64,000 bases of DNA from Sulfitobacter sp. JL08 (GTDB lineage Bacteria > Pseudomonadota > Alphaproteobacteria > Rhodobacterales > Rhodobacteraceae): the NCBI RefSeq assembly GCF_003352045.1, contig NZ_CP025815.1:186001-250000 (forward strand), given 5' to 3'. Both the position numbers and the translations under genes were made by a program. Under the pieces are notes generated by a model, which saw only the letters and a program-made list of their open reading frames with translations, did no database searches and was not told the DNA's origin. Below, piece after piece: positions 53,661 through 63,417 of this stretch (the stretch's first letter is position 1; each line of letters starts with the position of its first letter).

Positions 53661-54167
53661 ATGCTCGACACGATGACGTTCACTAAAATCGCCGGCGGCC
53701 TTTGTGCGGCTCTTCTGATCTTTCTTCTGGGCAAATGGGCGGCTGATATCCTTTACGGGGATCATGGCCACCATGAACAATCCTATGTGATTGAAACCGG
53801 CGATGATGAAGGCGGCGAAGCCGAAGAAGCCGGACCCAGCTTTGATGAGCTGATGGCGTCTGCCGATATCGAAAAAGGCGCTGGCGTATTCAGAAAGTGC
53901 AGCGCATGCCACAAGCTGGAGCAGGGCGCAAACGGTACTGGCCCCTACCTTTACGGTGTGGTTGGCCGTGAAAAAGCAGCTGCCGAAGGATTTGGCTATT
54001 CCGACGTGCTGGCCAGCATGGACGGTGCCTGGACCCCGGAAAATCTGGACGGGTTTCTTGAAAAGCCCAAAGATTACGCGCCCGGAACGACTATGGCATT
54101 TGCCGGTTTGAAAAAGCCTCAGGACCGGGCCGATCTGATCGCCTATCTTGACAGTCTGGACAACTGA
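53661..54167 (+). CDS. Membrane-anchored cytochrome c (c552/CycM type)
   Basis: A 168-residue protein from ATG 53661 (ATG 53646 adds five residues). One N-terminal membrane helix (IAGGLCAALLIFLLGKWAAD) serves as uncleaved anchor, then an acidic linker (ETGDDEGGEAEEAG), then a class I cytochrome c domain with haem motif CSACH near residue 80 and distal methionine in GTTMAFAGLK. It carries electrons from the bc1 complex to terminal oxidases. A terminator follows. Confidence 0.92.
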   Translation: MLDTMTFTKIAGGLCAALLIFLLGKWAADILYGDHGHHEQSYVIETGDDEGGEAEEAGPSFDELMASADIEKGAGVFRKCSACHKLEQGANGTGPYLYGVVGREKAAAEGFGYSDVLASMDGAWTPENLDGFLEKPKDYAPGTTMAFAGLKKPQDRADLIAYLDSLDN

Positions 54168-54188
54168 TCACCGGATCAGACAGAATTT

Positions 54189-54222
54189 GGGCCGCTTTTG
54201 CAGATGCAAGGGCGGCCTTTTT
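54189..54222 (+). terminator. Intrinsic terminator after the cytochrome c gene
   Basis: GGCCGC and GCGGCC (with inner TTGC/GCAA pairing) form a stem followed by TTTTT. Confidence 0.75.
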
Positions 54223-54361
54223 CATTGGCATGTGCCGCATCCGGTCAAATCCGCTTGTATCGCGCGCCTTGGGTCTTGAATATTGGCAATCGCGCCCTTT
54301 AGCTTAGATAGATGATAACGCAGGCAAGCTGCGACCACCCGACAGGACAAAGGATATCCCC

Positions 54362-56293
54362 ATGACCCGATCCCGCGCTCGCGCCAAAGCCCTGCCCGAT
54401 ATTCGTGCAAGGGCGTTTCTGACGGCGGGGATTATGCTGGCGGTGTTGGTGATCTGGGGCAAACAGGTGGCCGCGCAAAGTGACGATATCATCATATCCC
54501 ACGGCTATTCGTTTTACGGTGATCTAACCTATCCGGCGGATTACACGCATTTTGACTACGTGAACCCCGATGCGCCTAAAGGCGGCGAGATTTCCTTTGC
54601 CGCGCTGGGCACGTTTGATTCGATGAACCCCTATTCGCGCAAGGGCCGGCGTGGGCAGCTAAGCTGGATGATGTACGAAAGCCTTTTGGGCGACGGACCG
54701 TCAGGCGCGGCCGTACCTGCCGATACTTACGGTGAAGGATACGGGCTGCTGGCCGAACGGCTGGAATATCCGGCCAGCAAGGACTGGGTGATATTCTACA
54801 TGCGCAAAGAGGCGCGGTTTTCCGATGGCACGCCTGTCACGGCGCATGACGTGTTGTTCAGCCACAACCTGCTGCTGGAACAGGGCCTGCCCTCATATGC
54901 GGCAGCGGTGAAAAAGCGTATTCCCAAGGCCGAAGTGCTGGATGACCACACGATCAAGTTCTATTTCACAGAAGACATTTCGCGCCGTAGCCTGATTGAT
55001 CAGGTGGGCGGTGTGCCGGTCTGGTCGAAAAAATGGTTCGAAGACACCGGCGCGCGGCTGGATGAAAGCCGCATGGAAACATCGCCGGGGTCAGGCCCCT
55101 ACATGATCGAAAGCGTCGATATCAACCGTCGCATCGTTTACAAACGCAACCCCGATTACTGGGGCAACGATCTGCCGTTCAATGTGGGCCGCAATAATTT
55201 TGATCGCATCCGCATCGAATATTTCGGCGATGACACATCCGCGTTCGAAGGTTTCAAGGCGGGGGAATACACATTCCGCACCGAGGGCGATTCCAAAAAA
55301 TGGGCCACGTCCTACGATTTTCCGCGTGTCGCCAAAGGCGAGGTGGTCAAGAAAGAACTGCCTGACGGCACACCACCCACGCCGTCCGGTATCGTGTTCA
55401 ATCTGGGGCGTGATGTGCTGAAGGACAAACGGGTGCGTCAGGCGATTGCTCTGGGATTCAACTTTGAATGGACCAACGAATCCCTGCAATACGGGCTGTT
55501 CAAACAGCGTGCGTCATTCACACAGGATACGCCATTGATGGCAACCGGTGTACCCGAAGGCGATGAACTGGCGTTTCTGCAATCGCTGGGCGATATCCTT
55601 CCGTCCGAACTGCTGACGGAACCTGCTGTGATGCCGCATACGTCCAAGGCCGACCGTCTTCTCGACCGGCGCAATCTGCGCACTGCGATGAAGATGCTGG
55701 ACGAGGCGGGATGGGCCGTGGGCAGTGACGGAAAGCGGCGCGATGCGTCGGGCCGCCCGCTGCGCGTGACCTTGCTGTTCAATACGGCTTCGGATGGCAC
55801 GTTAAGTGGCGTGATCGAAAATTTCATGTCCAATCTGACGGCCATGGGGCTGGATGCGGTTCTGGAAAAGGTCGACCCTGCACAATACACGCTGCGCGAA
55901 CGCGACCGCGATTATGATCTGGTGTTCGACAGCTACGCATCGTTTCTGGGCACCGGCACCGGATTGATGCAACGCTACGGGTCCGAAGATGCCGCCGTGT
56001 CGTTATTCAACCCCGCCGGTCTTGCCAGCCCGATGGTCGATGCGATCATACAGGCGTCTTTGCAGGCGCAAAGCAGCGAAGAGGAACAGGCGTCTTTGCG
56101 CGCACTGGACCGAGCGTTGCGCTATGAATTCTTCATGATCCCGGTGTGGTACAATGACAGCTATTGGCTGGCCTATTACGATCAGTACGAACATCCCGAA
56201 CCACTGCCACCCTATGCGCTGGGCCAACTGGATTTCTGGTGGTTCAATGCCGACAAGGCCGCTGCCTTGAAGGCCGCCGGCGCGCTGCGGTAA
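54362..56293 (+). CDS. yejA: ABC transporter peptide-binding protein, YejA type
   Basis: A 643-residue periplasmic solute-binding protein of family 5. The start has basic residues and one hydrophobic stretch ([20 protein letters not shown]), a signal peptide cut near residue 40. [20 protein letters not shown] and [20 protein letters not shown] are YejA blocks; [17 protein letters not shown] near the end is typical of peptide/microcin C binding. With YejBEF it imports short peptides and, in enterobacteria, microcin C. It begins a four-gene operon. Confidence 0.9.
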   Translation: MTRSRARAKALPDIRARAFLTAGIMLAVLVIWGKQVAAQSDDIIISHGYSFYGDLTYPADYTHFDYVNPDAPKGGEISFAALGTFDSMNPYSRKGRRGQLSWMMYESLLGDGPSGAAVPADTYGEGYGLLAERLEYPASKDWVIFYMRKEARFSDGTPVTAHDVLFSHNLLLEQGLPSYAAAVKKRIPKAEVLDDHTIKFYFTEDISRRSLIDQVGGVPVWSKKWFEDTGARLDESRMETSPGSGPYMIESVDINRRIVYKRNPDYWGNDLPFNVGRNNFDRIRIEYFGDDTSAFEGFKAGEYTFRTEGDSKKWATSYDFPRVAKGEVVKKELPDGTPPTPSGIVFNLGRDVLKDKRVRQAIALGFNFEWTNESLQYGLFKQRASFTQDTPLMATGVPEGDELAFLQSLGDILPSELLTEPAVMPHTSKADRLLDRRNLRTAMKMLDEAGWAVGSDGKRRDASGRPLRVTLLFNTASDGTLSGVIENFMSNLTAMGLDAVLEKVDPAQYTLRERDRDYDLVFDSYASFLGTGTGLMQRYGSEDAAVSLFNPAGLASPMVDAIIQASLQAQSSEEEQASLRALDRALRYEFFMIPVWYNDSYWLAYYDQYEHPEPLPPYALGQLDFWWFNADKAAALKAAGALR

Positions 56294-56303
56294 GTACAGC
56301 CAC

Positions 56304-57392
56304 ATGGGCGCCTATATTCTTCGCAGGTTACTGCTGATCATTCCGACACTGTTCGGCATCATGCTGGTGAATTTCACGCTGACCCAGTTTGTGCCGGGCG
56401 GGCCTGTGGAACAGGCGATTGCGCGCGCGCAGGGCGAAGGCGATGTGTTCGGCGGGTTTACCGGGGGTGGCGCAGGCGATGCAGGCGCCACAGATTTTGC
56501 CGCCAGCGAAAAATACGTGGGGGCGCGGGGGCTGCCGCCCGAGTTCATTGAACAACTGGAAAAGGAATTCGGCTTTGACAAGCCGCCGCTGGAGCGGTTC
56601 GGCAACATGCTGTGGAATTACCTGCGGCTGGATTTCGGGCAAAGCTATTTCAGATCAATCAGTGTGATTGATCTGGTCATCGAAAAGCTGCCCGTGTCGA
56701 TCACCCTTGGCCTGTGGTCGACGATCATTGCCTATCTGGTGTCGATCCCGCTGGGCATCCGCAAGGCGGTGAAAGACGGCACACCTTTTGACACATGGAC
56801 CAGCGGCGCGATCATCGTGGCCTATGCGATCCCCGGGTTTCTGTTTGCCATTCTGCTGCTGGTGCTGCTGGCAGGTGGGTCATACTGGCAGATATTTCCG
56901 CTGCGCGGCCTGACATCGGATAATTTTTCCGAACTGTCGACATGGGGCAAGGTTGTTGATTACGCATGGCACATCACGCTGCCGGTGCTGGCATCGACCA
57001 TATCGGCCTTTGCCACGCTGACCCTGCTGACCAAGAACAGTTTTCTGGACGAGATCAAGAAACACTATGTCATGACCGCCCGCGCCAAGGGCCTGTCGGA
57101 ACGGCAGGTTCTTTACGGGCATGTGTTCCGGAATGCGATGCTGATCGTGATCGCCGGGTTTCCGGCGGTGTTTATCGGTGTGTTCTTTGCCGGATCGCTG
57201 ATCATTGAAACGATCTTTTCGCTCGACGGGCTTGGCCGGCTTGGGTTTGAGGCCGCGGTGGCGCGCGACTATCCGGTCATCTTCGGCACGTTGTTCATCT
57301 TTGGCCTGATTTCACTGGTCGTCGGAATCCTTTCGGACATCATGTATGTTCTGGTGGACCCGCGCATCGATTTCGAACGGCGCGAGGGATAA
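56304..57392 (+). CDS. yejB: ABC transporter permease YejB
   Basis: A 362-residue inner-membrane permease with six predicted helices. The N-terminal [20 protein letters not shown] is characteristic, and the EAA-type loop [20 protein letters not shown] contacts the ATPase. An inserted periplasmic loop (residues about 40-85, Gly/Ala-rich) is normal for YejB. Its stop overlaps the yejE start by one base. Confidence 0.92.
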   Translation: MGAYILRRLLLIIPTLFGIMLVNFTLTQFVPGGPVEQAIARAQGEGDVFGGFTGGGAGDAGATDFAASEKYVGARGLPPEFIEQLEKEFGFDKPPLERFGNMLWNYLRLDFGQSYFRSISVIDLVIEKLPVSITLGLWSTIIAYLVSIPLGIRKAVKDGTPFDTWTSGAIIVAYAIPGFLFAILLLVLLAGGSYWQIFPLRGLTSDNFSELSTWGKVVDYAWHITLPVLASTISAFATLTLLTKNSFLDEIKKHYVMTARAKGLSERQVLYGHVFRNAMLIVIAGFPAVFIGVFFAGSLIIETIFSLDGLGRLGFEAAVARDYPVIFGTLFIFGLISLVVGILSDIMYVLVDPRIDFERREG

Positions 57393-58498
57393 TGGCTCTT
57401 TCTCCGCTGAACCAGCGCCGCTGGCGCAACTTCAAACGCAACCGGCGCGCCTTTTGGTCGCTGATGATCTTTTCGGTGCTGTTCGGCCTGTCGCTGTTTG
57501 CCGAATTTATCGCCAACGACAAACCGATCCTCGTGTCCTATCGCGGCGATTTCTACATGCCGGTGTTCAAATTCTATCCCGAAACCGAATTTGGCGGCGA
57601 TTTCCAGACCGAGGCGATCTATCGCGATCCCGAAGTGGCCTGCCTGATCGAAACCGGCGGGCTGGAAATATGTCTGGATGATCCCGAAGCCACGATCGAG
57701 GACGCAGCAGACGGTGTTGTAGACGGGGAAGCGATCGAAAAAGGCTGGGCCATCTGGCCGCCCATTCCCTATTCCTACAAAACCGCCGTGGACCGGCCAG
57801 GCGCGGCCCCGTTGCCGCCCAACGCGGAAAACTGGCTGGGCACGGATGACACGAAACGCGACGTGCTGGCGCGGGTGATCCACGGGTTCCGCCTGTCGAT
57901 CCTGTTTACCCTGATGGTCACGGCGGCCGCATCCCTGATCGGGATCTCGGCGGGCGCGGTGCAGGGATATTTCGGCGGTTGGCTGGATCTGGTGTTCCAG
58001 CGGATCATTGAAATCTGGTCATCAACCCCATCGCTTTATGTGATCATCATCATGTTCGCGGTGCTGGGGCGAAGTTTTTGGCTGCTGGTGTTCCTGCTGG
58101 TGCTGTTCAGCTGGACCAGTCTGGTGGGTGTGGTGCGCGCCGAATTCCTGCGGGCGCGCAATCTGGAGTATGTGCGCGCGGCCAAGGCGCTGGGCGTGGG
58201 CAACGTGACGATCATGTTCCGTCATATGCTGCCGAACGCGATGGTGGCCACGCTGACCATGCTGCCCTTTATCGTCACCGGCACCATCGCCACGCTGGCC
58301 AGCCTTGATTATCTGGGCTTCGGCTTGCCCGCTTCCTCGCCATCTTTGGGCGAACTGACATTGCAGGCCAAACAGAACCTGCAGGCCCCGTGGCTGGCCT
58401 TTACCGCCTTTACGGTCTTTGCGGTGATGCTGTCATTGCTGGTGTTCATATTTGAAGGCATCCGCGATGCCTTTGATCCGCGAAAGACATTTACATGA
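57392..58498 (+). CDS. yejE: ABC transporter permease YejE
   Basis: A 368-residue permease. The start NQRRWRNFKRNRRAFWSLMI, the long periplasmic segment (residues about 45-150, NWLGTDDTKRDVLARVIHGF), and the loop EYVRAAKALGVGNVTIMFRH identify YejE. It pairs with YejB to form the channel. Its last codons overlap the yejF start by 4 bp. Confidence 0.92.
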   Translation: MALSPLNQRRWRNFKRNRRAFWSLMIFSVLFGLSLFAEFIANDKPILVSYRGDFYMPVFKFYPETEFGGDFQTEAIYRDPEVACLIETGGLEICLDDPEATIEDAADGVVDGEAIEKGWAIWPPIPYSYKTAVDRPGAAPLPPNAENWLGTDDTKRDVLARVIHGFRLSILFTLMVTAAASLIGISAGAVQGYFGGWLDLVFQRIIEIWSSTPSLYVIIIMFAVLGRSFWLLVFLLVLFSWTSLVGVVRAEFLRARNLEYVRAAKALGVGNVTIMFRHMLPNAMVATLTMLPFIVTGTIATLASLDYLGFGLPASSPSLGELTLQAKQNLQAPWLAFTAFTVFAVMLSLLVFIFEGIRDAFDPRKTFT

Positions 58499-60075
58499 CG
58501 GCCTTGCTGGATGTGCAGAACCTGACCGTTTCGTTCCGTCAGGACGGGGCAGAAACCAAAGCGGTGCGCGGTGTCAGCTTTGCGCTGGAGCGGGGCGAAA
58601 CCGTGGCCCTTGTGGGCGAAAGCGGGTCGGGTAAATCAGTTACGGCACTCAGTACTGTATCCCTGCTGGGCGACAGTGCGCGTGTCGGCGGATCGGTTAC
58701 CTATGACGGGCAGCAGATGATCGGTGCAGACGAGGCGCTGTTGCGCAAGGTGCGCGGCAACGACATCAGTTTCATCTTTCAGGAACCCATGACATCGCTG
58801 AACCCGCTGCACACGCTGGAACGGCAGTTGACGGAATCGCTTGCCCTGCATCAGGGCTTAAGCGGGCAGGCGGCGCGTGACCGGATTGTCGAGTTGCTGA
58901 CCAAGGTTGGTATACGCGACCCTGAAAGCCGCCTGGGTGCCTACCCGCACCAGTTGTCTGGCGGGCAACGCCAGCGCGTGATGATCGCGATGGCGCTGGC
59001 CAACAAACCCGATGTTCTGATAGCGGATGAACCGACCACAGCGCTGGACGTGACCATTCAGGCACAGATTCTGGACCTGCTGAAAGAGCTGAAAGACAGC
59101 GAAGGCATGGGCCTTTTGTTCATCACCCACGATCTGGGCATCGTGCGGCGCATTGCAGACCGCGTCTGCGTGATGAAAGACGGTGAAATCGTCGAAACAG
59201 GCCCGACGGCGCAGATTTTCGAGAACCCCCAACACCCCTACACGATCAAACTGTTGGGGGCCCATGCTGTGGGCCAGCCCGGCCCGGTGCCCGAGGATGC
59301 CCCCGAAATCGCCCGGACCGAGCATCTGAAAGTGTGGTTTCCGATCCACCGCGGCCTGTTGAAACGCACGGTAGGTCATATCAAGGCGGTGAACGATGCC
59401 AGCATTTCCGTGCGCGCGGGCGAAACTGTTGGCATTGTCGGCGAAAGCGGGTCGGGAAAGACCACGCTGGCGCTTGGCCTGATGCGGCTGATCGCCTCTG
59501 AGGGTGGCATCACGTTCATGGATCAGGACGTGCGCCAGTGGTCGACGCGCGAATTGCGCCGTTTGCGCAAGGACATGCAGATCGTGTTTCAGGATCCGTT
59601 CGGATCGCTGAGCCCGCGCATGACCTGCGCGCAGATCATCTCCGAAGGGCTGGCCATTCACAAGGTCGATCCGGCGCGGGCCCCGCGCGAACTGGTGGCC
59701 GAGGTGATGGTGGAAACCGGCCTTGATCCGGCATCAATGGACCGGTACCCGCACGAGTTTTCCGGCGGGCAGCGCCAGCGCATCGCCATCGCACGCGCCA
59801 TGGTGCTGCGCCCGAAACTGCTGGTTCTGGACGAGCCGACATCGGCGCTGGATATGACGGTACAGGTGCAGATTGTCGATCTGTTGCGCAATCTTCAGGC
59901 CAAATACGGGCTGGCCTATCTGTTCATCAGCCATGACCTGAACGTGGTGCGCGCGATGTCACACAAGGTGATGGTGATGAAACAGGGCGACGTCGTGGAA
60001 TACGGCGATGCCGAAGCGTTGTTTGAACACCCGCAGACCGATTATACCAAGGCATTGATGAACGCCGCGCGATAA
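58495..60075 (+). CDS. yejF: ABC transporter ATP-binding protein YejF (two ATPase domains)
   Basis: A 526-residue protein with two ATPase cassettes. Walker A motifs are GESGSGKS (near residue 42) and GESGSGKTT (near 320); signature motifs LSGGQRQRV and FSGGQRQRI and Walker B segments [11 protein letters not shown] and [11 protein letters not shown] are intact in both. It powers the YejBE channel. A hairpin follows the stop. Confidence 0.94.
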   Translation: MTALLDVQNLTVSFRQDGAETKAVRGVSFALERGETVALVGESGSGKSVTALSTVSLLGDSARVGGSVTYDGQQMIGADEALLRKVRGNDISFIFQEPMTSLNPLHTLERQLTESLALHQGLSGQAARDRIVELLTKVGIRDPESRLGAYPHQLSGGQRQRVMIAMALANKPDVLIADEPTTALDVTIQAQILDLLKELKDSEGMGLLFITHDLGIVRRIADRVCVMKDGEIVETGPTAQIFENPQHPYTIKLLGAHAVGQPGPVPEDAPEIARTEHLKVWFPIHRGLLKRTVGHIKAVNDASISVRAGETVGIVGESGSGKTTLALGLMRLIASEGGITFMDQDVRQWSTRELRRLRKDMQIVFQDPFGSLSPRMTCAQIISEGLAIHKVDPARAPRELVAEVMVETGLDPASMDRYPHEFSGGQRQRIAIARAMVLRPKLLVLDEPTSALDMTVQVQIVDLLRNLQAKYGLAYLFISHDLNVVRAMSHKVMVMKQGDVVEYGDAEALFEHPQTDYTKALMNAAR

Positions 60076-60084
60076 GCGCGAGAA

Positions 60085-60121
60085 AAACGGTGGCACTGCA
60101 TGGTGCCAGCGCCGTGTTTTT
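60085..60121. terminator. Terminator between yejF and hemN
   Basis: ACGGTGGCAC and GTGCCAGCGCCGT form a bulged stem with a TGCATG loop, followed by TTTTT. A-residues before the stem would serve the convergent hemN transcript. Confidence 0.7.
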
Positions 60122-60146
60122 GAGTATTTCCGGACAAATGAAGCCG
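60121..60146. repeat. GAGTATTT-type motif after the yej operon
   Basis: TGAGTATTTCCGGACAAATG then AAGCCG directly follows the terminator stem. It matches the copy at 43466-43490 and the related tails at 15318 and 31873. Confidence 0.55.
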
Positions 60147-60163
60147 AAGCCCGTGTGCCGCGA

Positions 60164-61519
60164 TCAGATGGCCGAACTGTGCCCTGCCTTGCTGAGATCA
60201 TAGGCATCCAGACTGCGTGCCATCATCCGCGTCAGCGCGCGCGCTTTCGGTGGCACAAACAGGCCGGTTTCATCGACGTTGACCATATCGGGAAACTGCG
60301 TGGCAATACCGTCCAGCATCTGCATCACCTGGGTCTGGGCAACACCGAACCGGTTGGTGATATCGGCCAGATCAACGCGGAAATCGCACATCAATGCCTC
60401 GATCATGCGCGCGCGCAATCTGTCGTCTTCGCTGAACACATGGCCGCGTGCGGTGGAAAACCGCCCGTCTCGAATCGCGCCGGTATGGGCCGAGGTCGCG
60501 GGCGCGTTCTGGGCATACCCTTGCGGAAATTTCGAGATCGAGGATGCGCCGACGCCGATCAGAACGTCTGAGGTGTCATCGGTGTAGCCCTGAAAGTTGC
60601 GCCGCAAGGTGCCGGCCTTTTTCGCAAAGCTGAGCCCGTCTGATTGTGTGGCGAAGTGATCAATGCCGATTTCTTCGTAATTGTCCCACAGGAACAGGCG
60701 GCGTGCGGTTTCGAACAGGTCGAGCCGTTCGGCGGGGGTGGGCAGGGCCTCGGATGGGATCATCGACTGGCGGCGCGCCATCCACGGCACATGAGCATAG
60801 CCATAAAGTGCGACCCGGTCGGGATTGAGCGACAGAAGTTTCTGAACCGAAGTTGTCATGCGTTCCTGGCTCTGGTGCGGCAGGCCGAACAGGATATCCG
60901 CGTTCAGGCTGGCCACGCCGCGTTCGCGGATCATGTTCGCGGCATCGCGGGTCACGTCATAGCCCTGAATGCGCCCGATCGTCTGCTGGATTTCCTCGTC
61001 GAAATCCTGCACCCCGATCGAGGCGCGGTTCATGCCCGACGCGGCCAACACATCAAGCCGCGCTTCGTCGATTTCGTTGGGATCGATTTCAACCGAGAAT
61101 TCGGCACTTTCCCCCAGCGGGGCGACATCGAAAATCGTACCGGCCAGATCCTGCATCATGGAAGGCGACAGCAAGGTGGGTGTGCCCCCGCCCCAGTGCA
61201 GACGGTTCAGCGTTACACCCTGCGGCAATTCACGTTTCAGCAGGGCAAGTTCCGATTTCAGCGTGTCCAGATAGGCCATCACCGGTCTGTCGCTTTGTGT
61301 GCCCTGGGTGCGGCAGGCGCAAAACCAGCAAAGACGGCGGCAAAACGGCACGTGGATGTATAGCGATACGGAGGCCCCGGGCGAAATGGCGCGGATCCAG
61401 CTGCTGAAATGATCAGCCCCCACTTCGGTGCTAAAATGGGGTGCTGTCGGATAGCTGGTATAGCGTGGCACTTTCGCGTCAAAAAGACCCAGCTTGGCCA
61501 ATTGTGTTTTTGTTTCCAT
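60164..61519 (-). CDS. hemN: Oxygen-independent coproporphyrinogen III oxidase
   Basis: A 451-residue radical SAM enzyme that makes protoporphyrinogen IX without oxygen. The [4Fe-4S] site is in YIHVPFCRRLCWFCAC near residue 55, with GGGTPTLLSP, VEIDPNEIDEARLD, and VASLNADILFGLPHQS as later family blocks. The HemN C-terminal domain (about 370-451) is complete. An FNR box 36-49 bp upstream of the start fits induction under low oxygen. It is divergent from fnrL. Confidence 0.95.
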   Translation of the reverse strand: METKTQLAKLGLFDAKVPRYTSYPTAPHFSTEVGADHFSSWIRAISPGASVSLYIHVPFCRRLCWFCACRTQGTQSDRPVMAYLDTLKSELALLKRELPQGVTLNRLHWGGGTPTLLSPSMMQDLAGTIFDVAPLGESAEFSVEIDPNEIDEARLDVLAASGMNRASIGVQDFDEEIQQTIGRIQGYDVTRDAANMIRERGVASLNADILFGLPHQSQERMTTSVQKLLSLNPDRVALYGYAHVPWMARRQSMIPSEALPTPAERLDLFETARRLFLWDNYEEIGIDHFATQSDGLSFAKKAGTLRRNFQGYTDDTSDVLIGVGASSISKFPQGYAQNAPATSAHTGAIRDGRFSTARGHVFSEDDRLRARMIEALMCDFRVDLADITNRFGVAQTQVMQMLDGIATQFPDMVNVDETGLFVPPKARALTRMMARSLDAYDLSKAGHSSAI

Positions 61520-61554
61520 GCAAATACCTTAGAAGATACAAATCCGGTACTTCT

Positions 61555-61568
61555 TTGACCTAAATCAA
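61555..61568. promoter_or_regulatory. FNR box between hemN and fnrL
   Basis: TTGACCTAAATCAA matches the FNR consensus TTGAT-N4-ATCAA with one change. It lies 14 bp before the fnrL start and 36 bp before hemN, so it could activate hemN and tune fnrL itself. Confidence 0.8.
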
Positions 61569-61581
61569 GCGCGAACAGAAT

Positions 61582-62337
61582 ATGCCCCAGCTGAAGACAA
61601 CGCAGTTGAATGAATTGCCGCAGGAATGCAGCGGCTGCCCGATCCGGCATCGGGCTGTCTGCGCGCGGTGCGAATCCGACGAACTGGAACGTCTGGAAGG
61701 CATGAAATATTACCGGTCATACGAGGCCGGACAAACCATTATCTGGGCCGGCGACCGTATGGAATTCGTTGCGTCGGTTGTCAGCGGCATCGCGACGCTG
61801 ACCCAGACCATGGAAGACGGCCGCACCCAGATGGTGGGCCTGTTGCTGCCGTCTGATTTTGTCGGGCGTCCGGGGCGTGAGGGATCCGCCTATAATGTGA
61901 TTGCGACAACCGATCTGGTGATGTGCTGTTTCCGCAAGAAACCGTTCGAGGACATGATCCAGACCACGCCGCATATCGCACATCGTTTGCTGGAAATGAC
62001 GCTGGATGAACTGGATGCAGCCCGCGAATGGATGCTGGTGCTGGGGCGCAAGACCGCGCGCGAAAAGATCGCCAGCCTGCTGAGCATCATTGCCCGCCGT
62101 GACGCCACACTGAAACTAGTCGGGACCGATGGTCCTTTGGTGTTCGACCTGCCGCTGACCCGCGAGGCGATGGCCGATTATCTGGGTCTGACGCTGGAAA
62201 CGGTCAGCCGCCAGATGTCGGCACTGAAAAAAGAAGGCGTGATCCTTCTGGAAGGCAAGCGCCATGTCACCGTGCCGGATATGTCGCGTCTGATGGACGA
62301 GGCCGGGGATGACAGCGATGGCGGTATGCTGGCCTGA
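61582..62337 (+). CDS. fnrL: Crp/Fnr family oxygen sensor FnrL
   Basis: A 251-residue regulator. Cysteines C16, C19, C27/C30 and one in VMCCFRKK can hold the oxygen-labile [4Fe-4S] cluster. A cNMP-binding-like domain (residues about 35-150) is followed by the Crp helix-turn-helix (MADYLGLTLETVSRQMSALK, about 195-215), whose E-SR pattern recognises TTGAT. It activates hemN and the cbb3 oxidase operon in relatives. The three FNR boxes found nearby fit that. Confidence 0.93.
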   Translation: MPQLKTTQLNELPQECSGCPIRHRAVCARCESDELERLEGMKYYRSYEAGQTIIWAGDRMEFVASVVSGIATLTQTMEDGRTQMVGLLLPSDFVGRPGREGSAYNVIATTDLVMCCFRKKPFEDMIQTTPHIAHRLLEMTLDELDAAREWMLVLGRKTAREKIASLLSIIARRDATLKLVGTDGPLVFDLPLTREAMADYLGLTLETVSRQMSALKKEGVILLEGKRHVTVPDMSRLMDEAGDDSDGGMLA

Positions 62338-62381
62338 TCGATGGAACGGCGCGCACCATAACGGATACGCGCCGTGAACCG

Positions 62382-63221
62382 TCAATGGGCCATGAATACC
62401 GGCACCTTGGCCTGTTCCAGCATATAGCGGGTGGCACCACCAAGGATCGCTTCTCGCAGGCGGGAATGGCCATAAGCGCCCATCACCACCATATCGGCGT
62501 CCACATCGGTGACATGCCGGTTCAGAATGTCCGATACCCGCGGCATGGTCTTGCTCAGCACGTCAATCTCACAATGAACGCCATGACGCGACAGCATCTG
62601 TGACAGCGGGCCGCCGGGATCGGACCGGTCCTGCCCGTGGGCGGGGGGATCGATCACCACGATATGGACGGCATCCGCCGCCTTGAGCAATGGCAGGGCC
62701 GCGCGGATGGCCACAAGGGCTTCGGCGCTTTGGTTCCAGCCGACCACGATGCGTTTGGGCGTTGTGAACGGCGCTTTGTCCATCGGTACAACAAGAACCG
62801 GGGCGCGACCTTCGAACAACGCAGCCTCGACCACGGCTTCAACCTCGGGGCCCTGATCGTTGCCATAGGGCTGTGGCAGGATCACCAGATCGGAAAACCG
62901 TGCGGGCAATGCCACATGGCGGCCCAGATCGGCCAACGCGGCCACAGCCGTATCGCTGGCCCAGCGCACATCGGCCTGTTTCAGCTTTTTGCGGGCCAGC
63001 GCATCCAGTTCTTCTGCTTCGTTCTGGGCGCGGGTAATGGTTTCCTGCAGGATCATCGCATTGGCGCCGGCATAATAATACCCGACCTGGCTGCGATCCA
63101 CGCCCAGCGACACGACATCGATATGGGCGTCTTCTGTACCGGCAAGCGCAATGGCCTGATCCAGCGGTTCGTTCAAAAGCTGCGTATCCGTCAGTACGGT
63201 CAAAAGCGATTTGTAGCTCAT
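62382..63221 (-). CDS. Universal stress protein (two tandem Usp domains)
   Basis: A 279-residue cytoplasmic protein with two Usp domains (about 1-145 and 150-279). The second has the nucleotide-type motif GAYGHSRLREAILGGATRYM, close to G-2x-G-9x-G. AAAGGAGAGGTCC precedes the start. It is divergent from ccoN; the two FNR boxes in the gap may also act on it. Confidence 0.88.
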   Translation of the reverse strand: MSYKSLLTVLTDTQLLNEPLDQAIALAGTEDAHIDVVSLGVDRSQVGYYYAGANAMILQETITRAQNEAEELDALARKKLKQADVRWASDTAVAALADLGRHVALPARFSDLVILPQPYGNDQGPEVEAVVEAALFEGRAPVLVVPMDKAPFTTPKRIVVGWNQSAEALVAIRAALPLLKAADAVHIVVIDPPAHGQDRSDPGGPLSQMLSRHGVHCEIDVLSKTMPRVSDILNRHVTDVDADMVVMGAYGHSRLREAILGGATRYMLEQAKVPVFMAH

Positions 63222-63279
63222 GGACCTCTCCTTTGTTGGCTTTATGATTCGACCCTAGTGCGCCCGCGCGTGTGCTACC

Positions 63280-63293
63280 TTGACTCGGATCAA
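63280..63293. promoter_or_regulatory. FNR box 1 upstream of ccoN
   Basis: TTGACTCGGATCAA, one change from the consensus, 59 bp from the usp start and 125 bp from ccoN. Confidence 0.75.
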
Positions 63294-63311
63294 TACGAAT
63301 GCGGCACAGTG

Positions 63312-63325
63312 TTGATGCAGATCAA
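63312..63325. promoter_or_regulatory. FNR box 2 upstream of ccoN
   Basis: TTGATGCAGATCAA is a perfect TTGAT-N4-ATCAA site, 93 bp before the ccoN start, at a distance that suits class II activation of a promoter in the gap. Confidence 0.85.
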
Positions 63326-63417
63326 GGCACCAGCGCGGCGTTCGGCCCAAAACACCCCCAGTCTAAATCCGTTTTTCGCGACGACGAATCGCGAACGACA
63401 TGACGAAGGGACGAAGG

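Noticed and set aside
54362-60075. A microcin C production or immunity cluster
   Set aside because: Only the yejABEF importer is present. There is no peptide precursor, adenylating enzyme or acetyltransferase nearby, so this is general peptide uptake.
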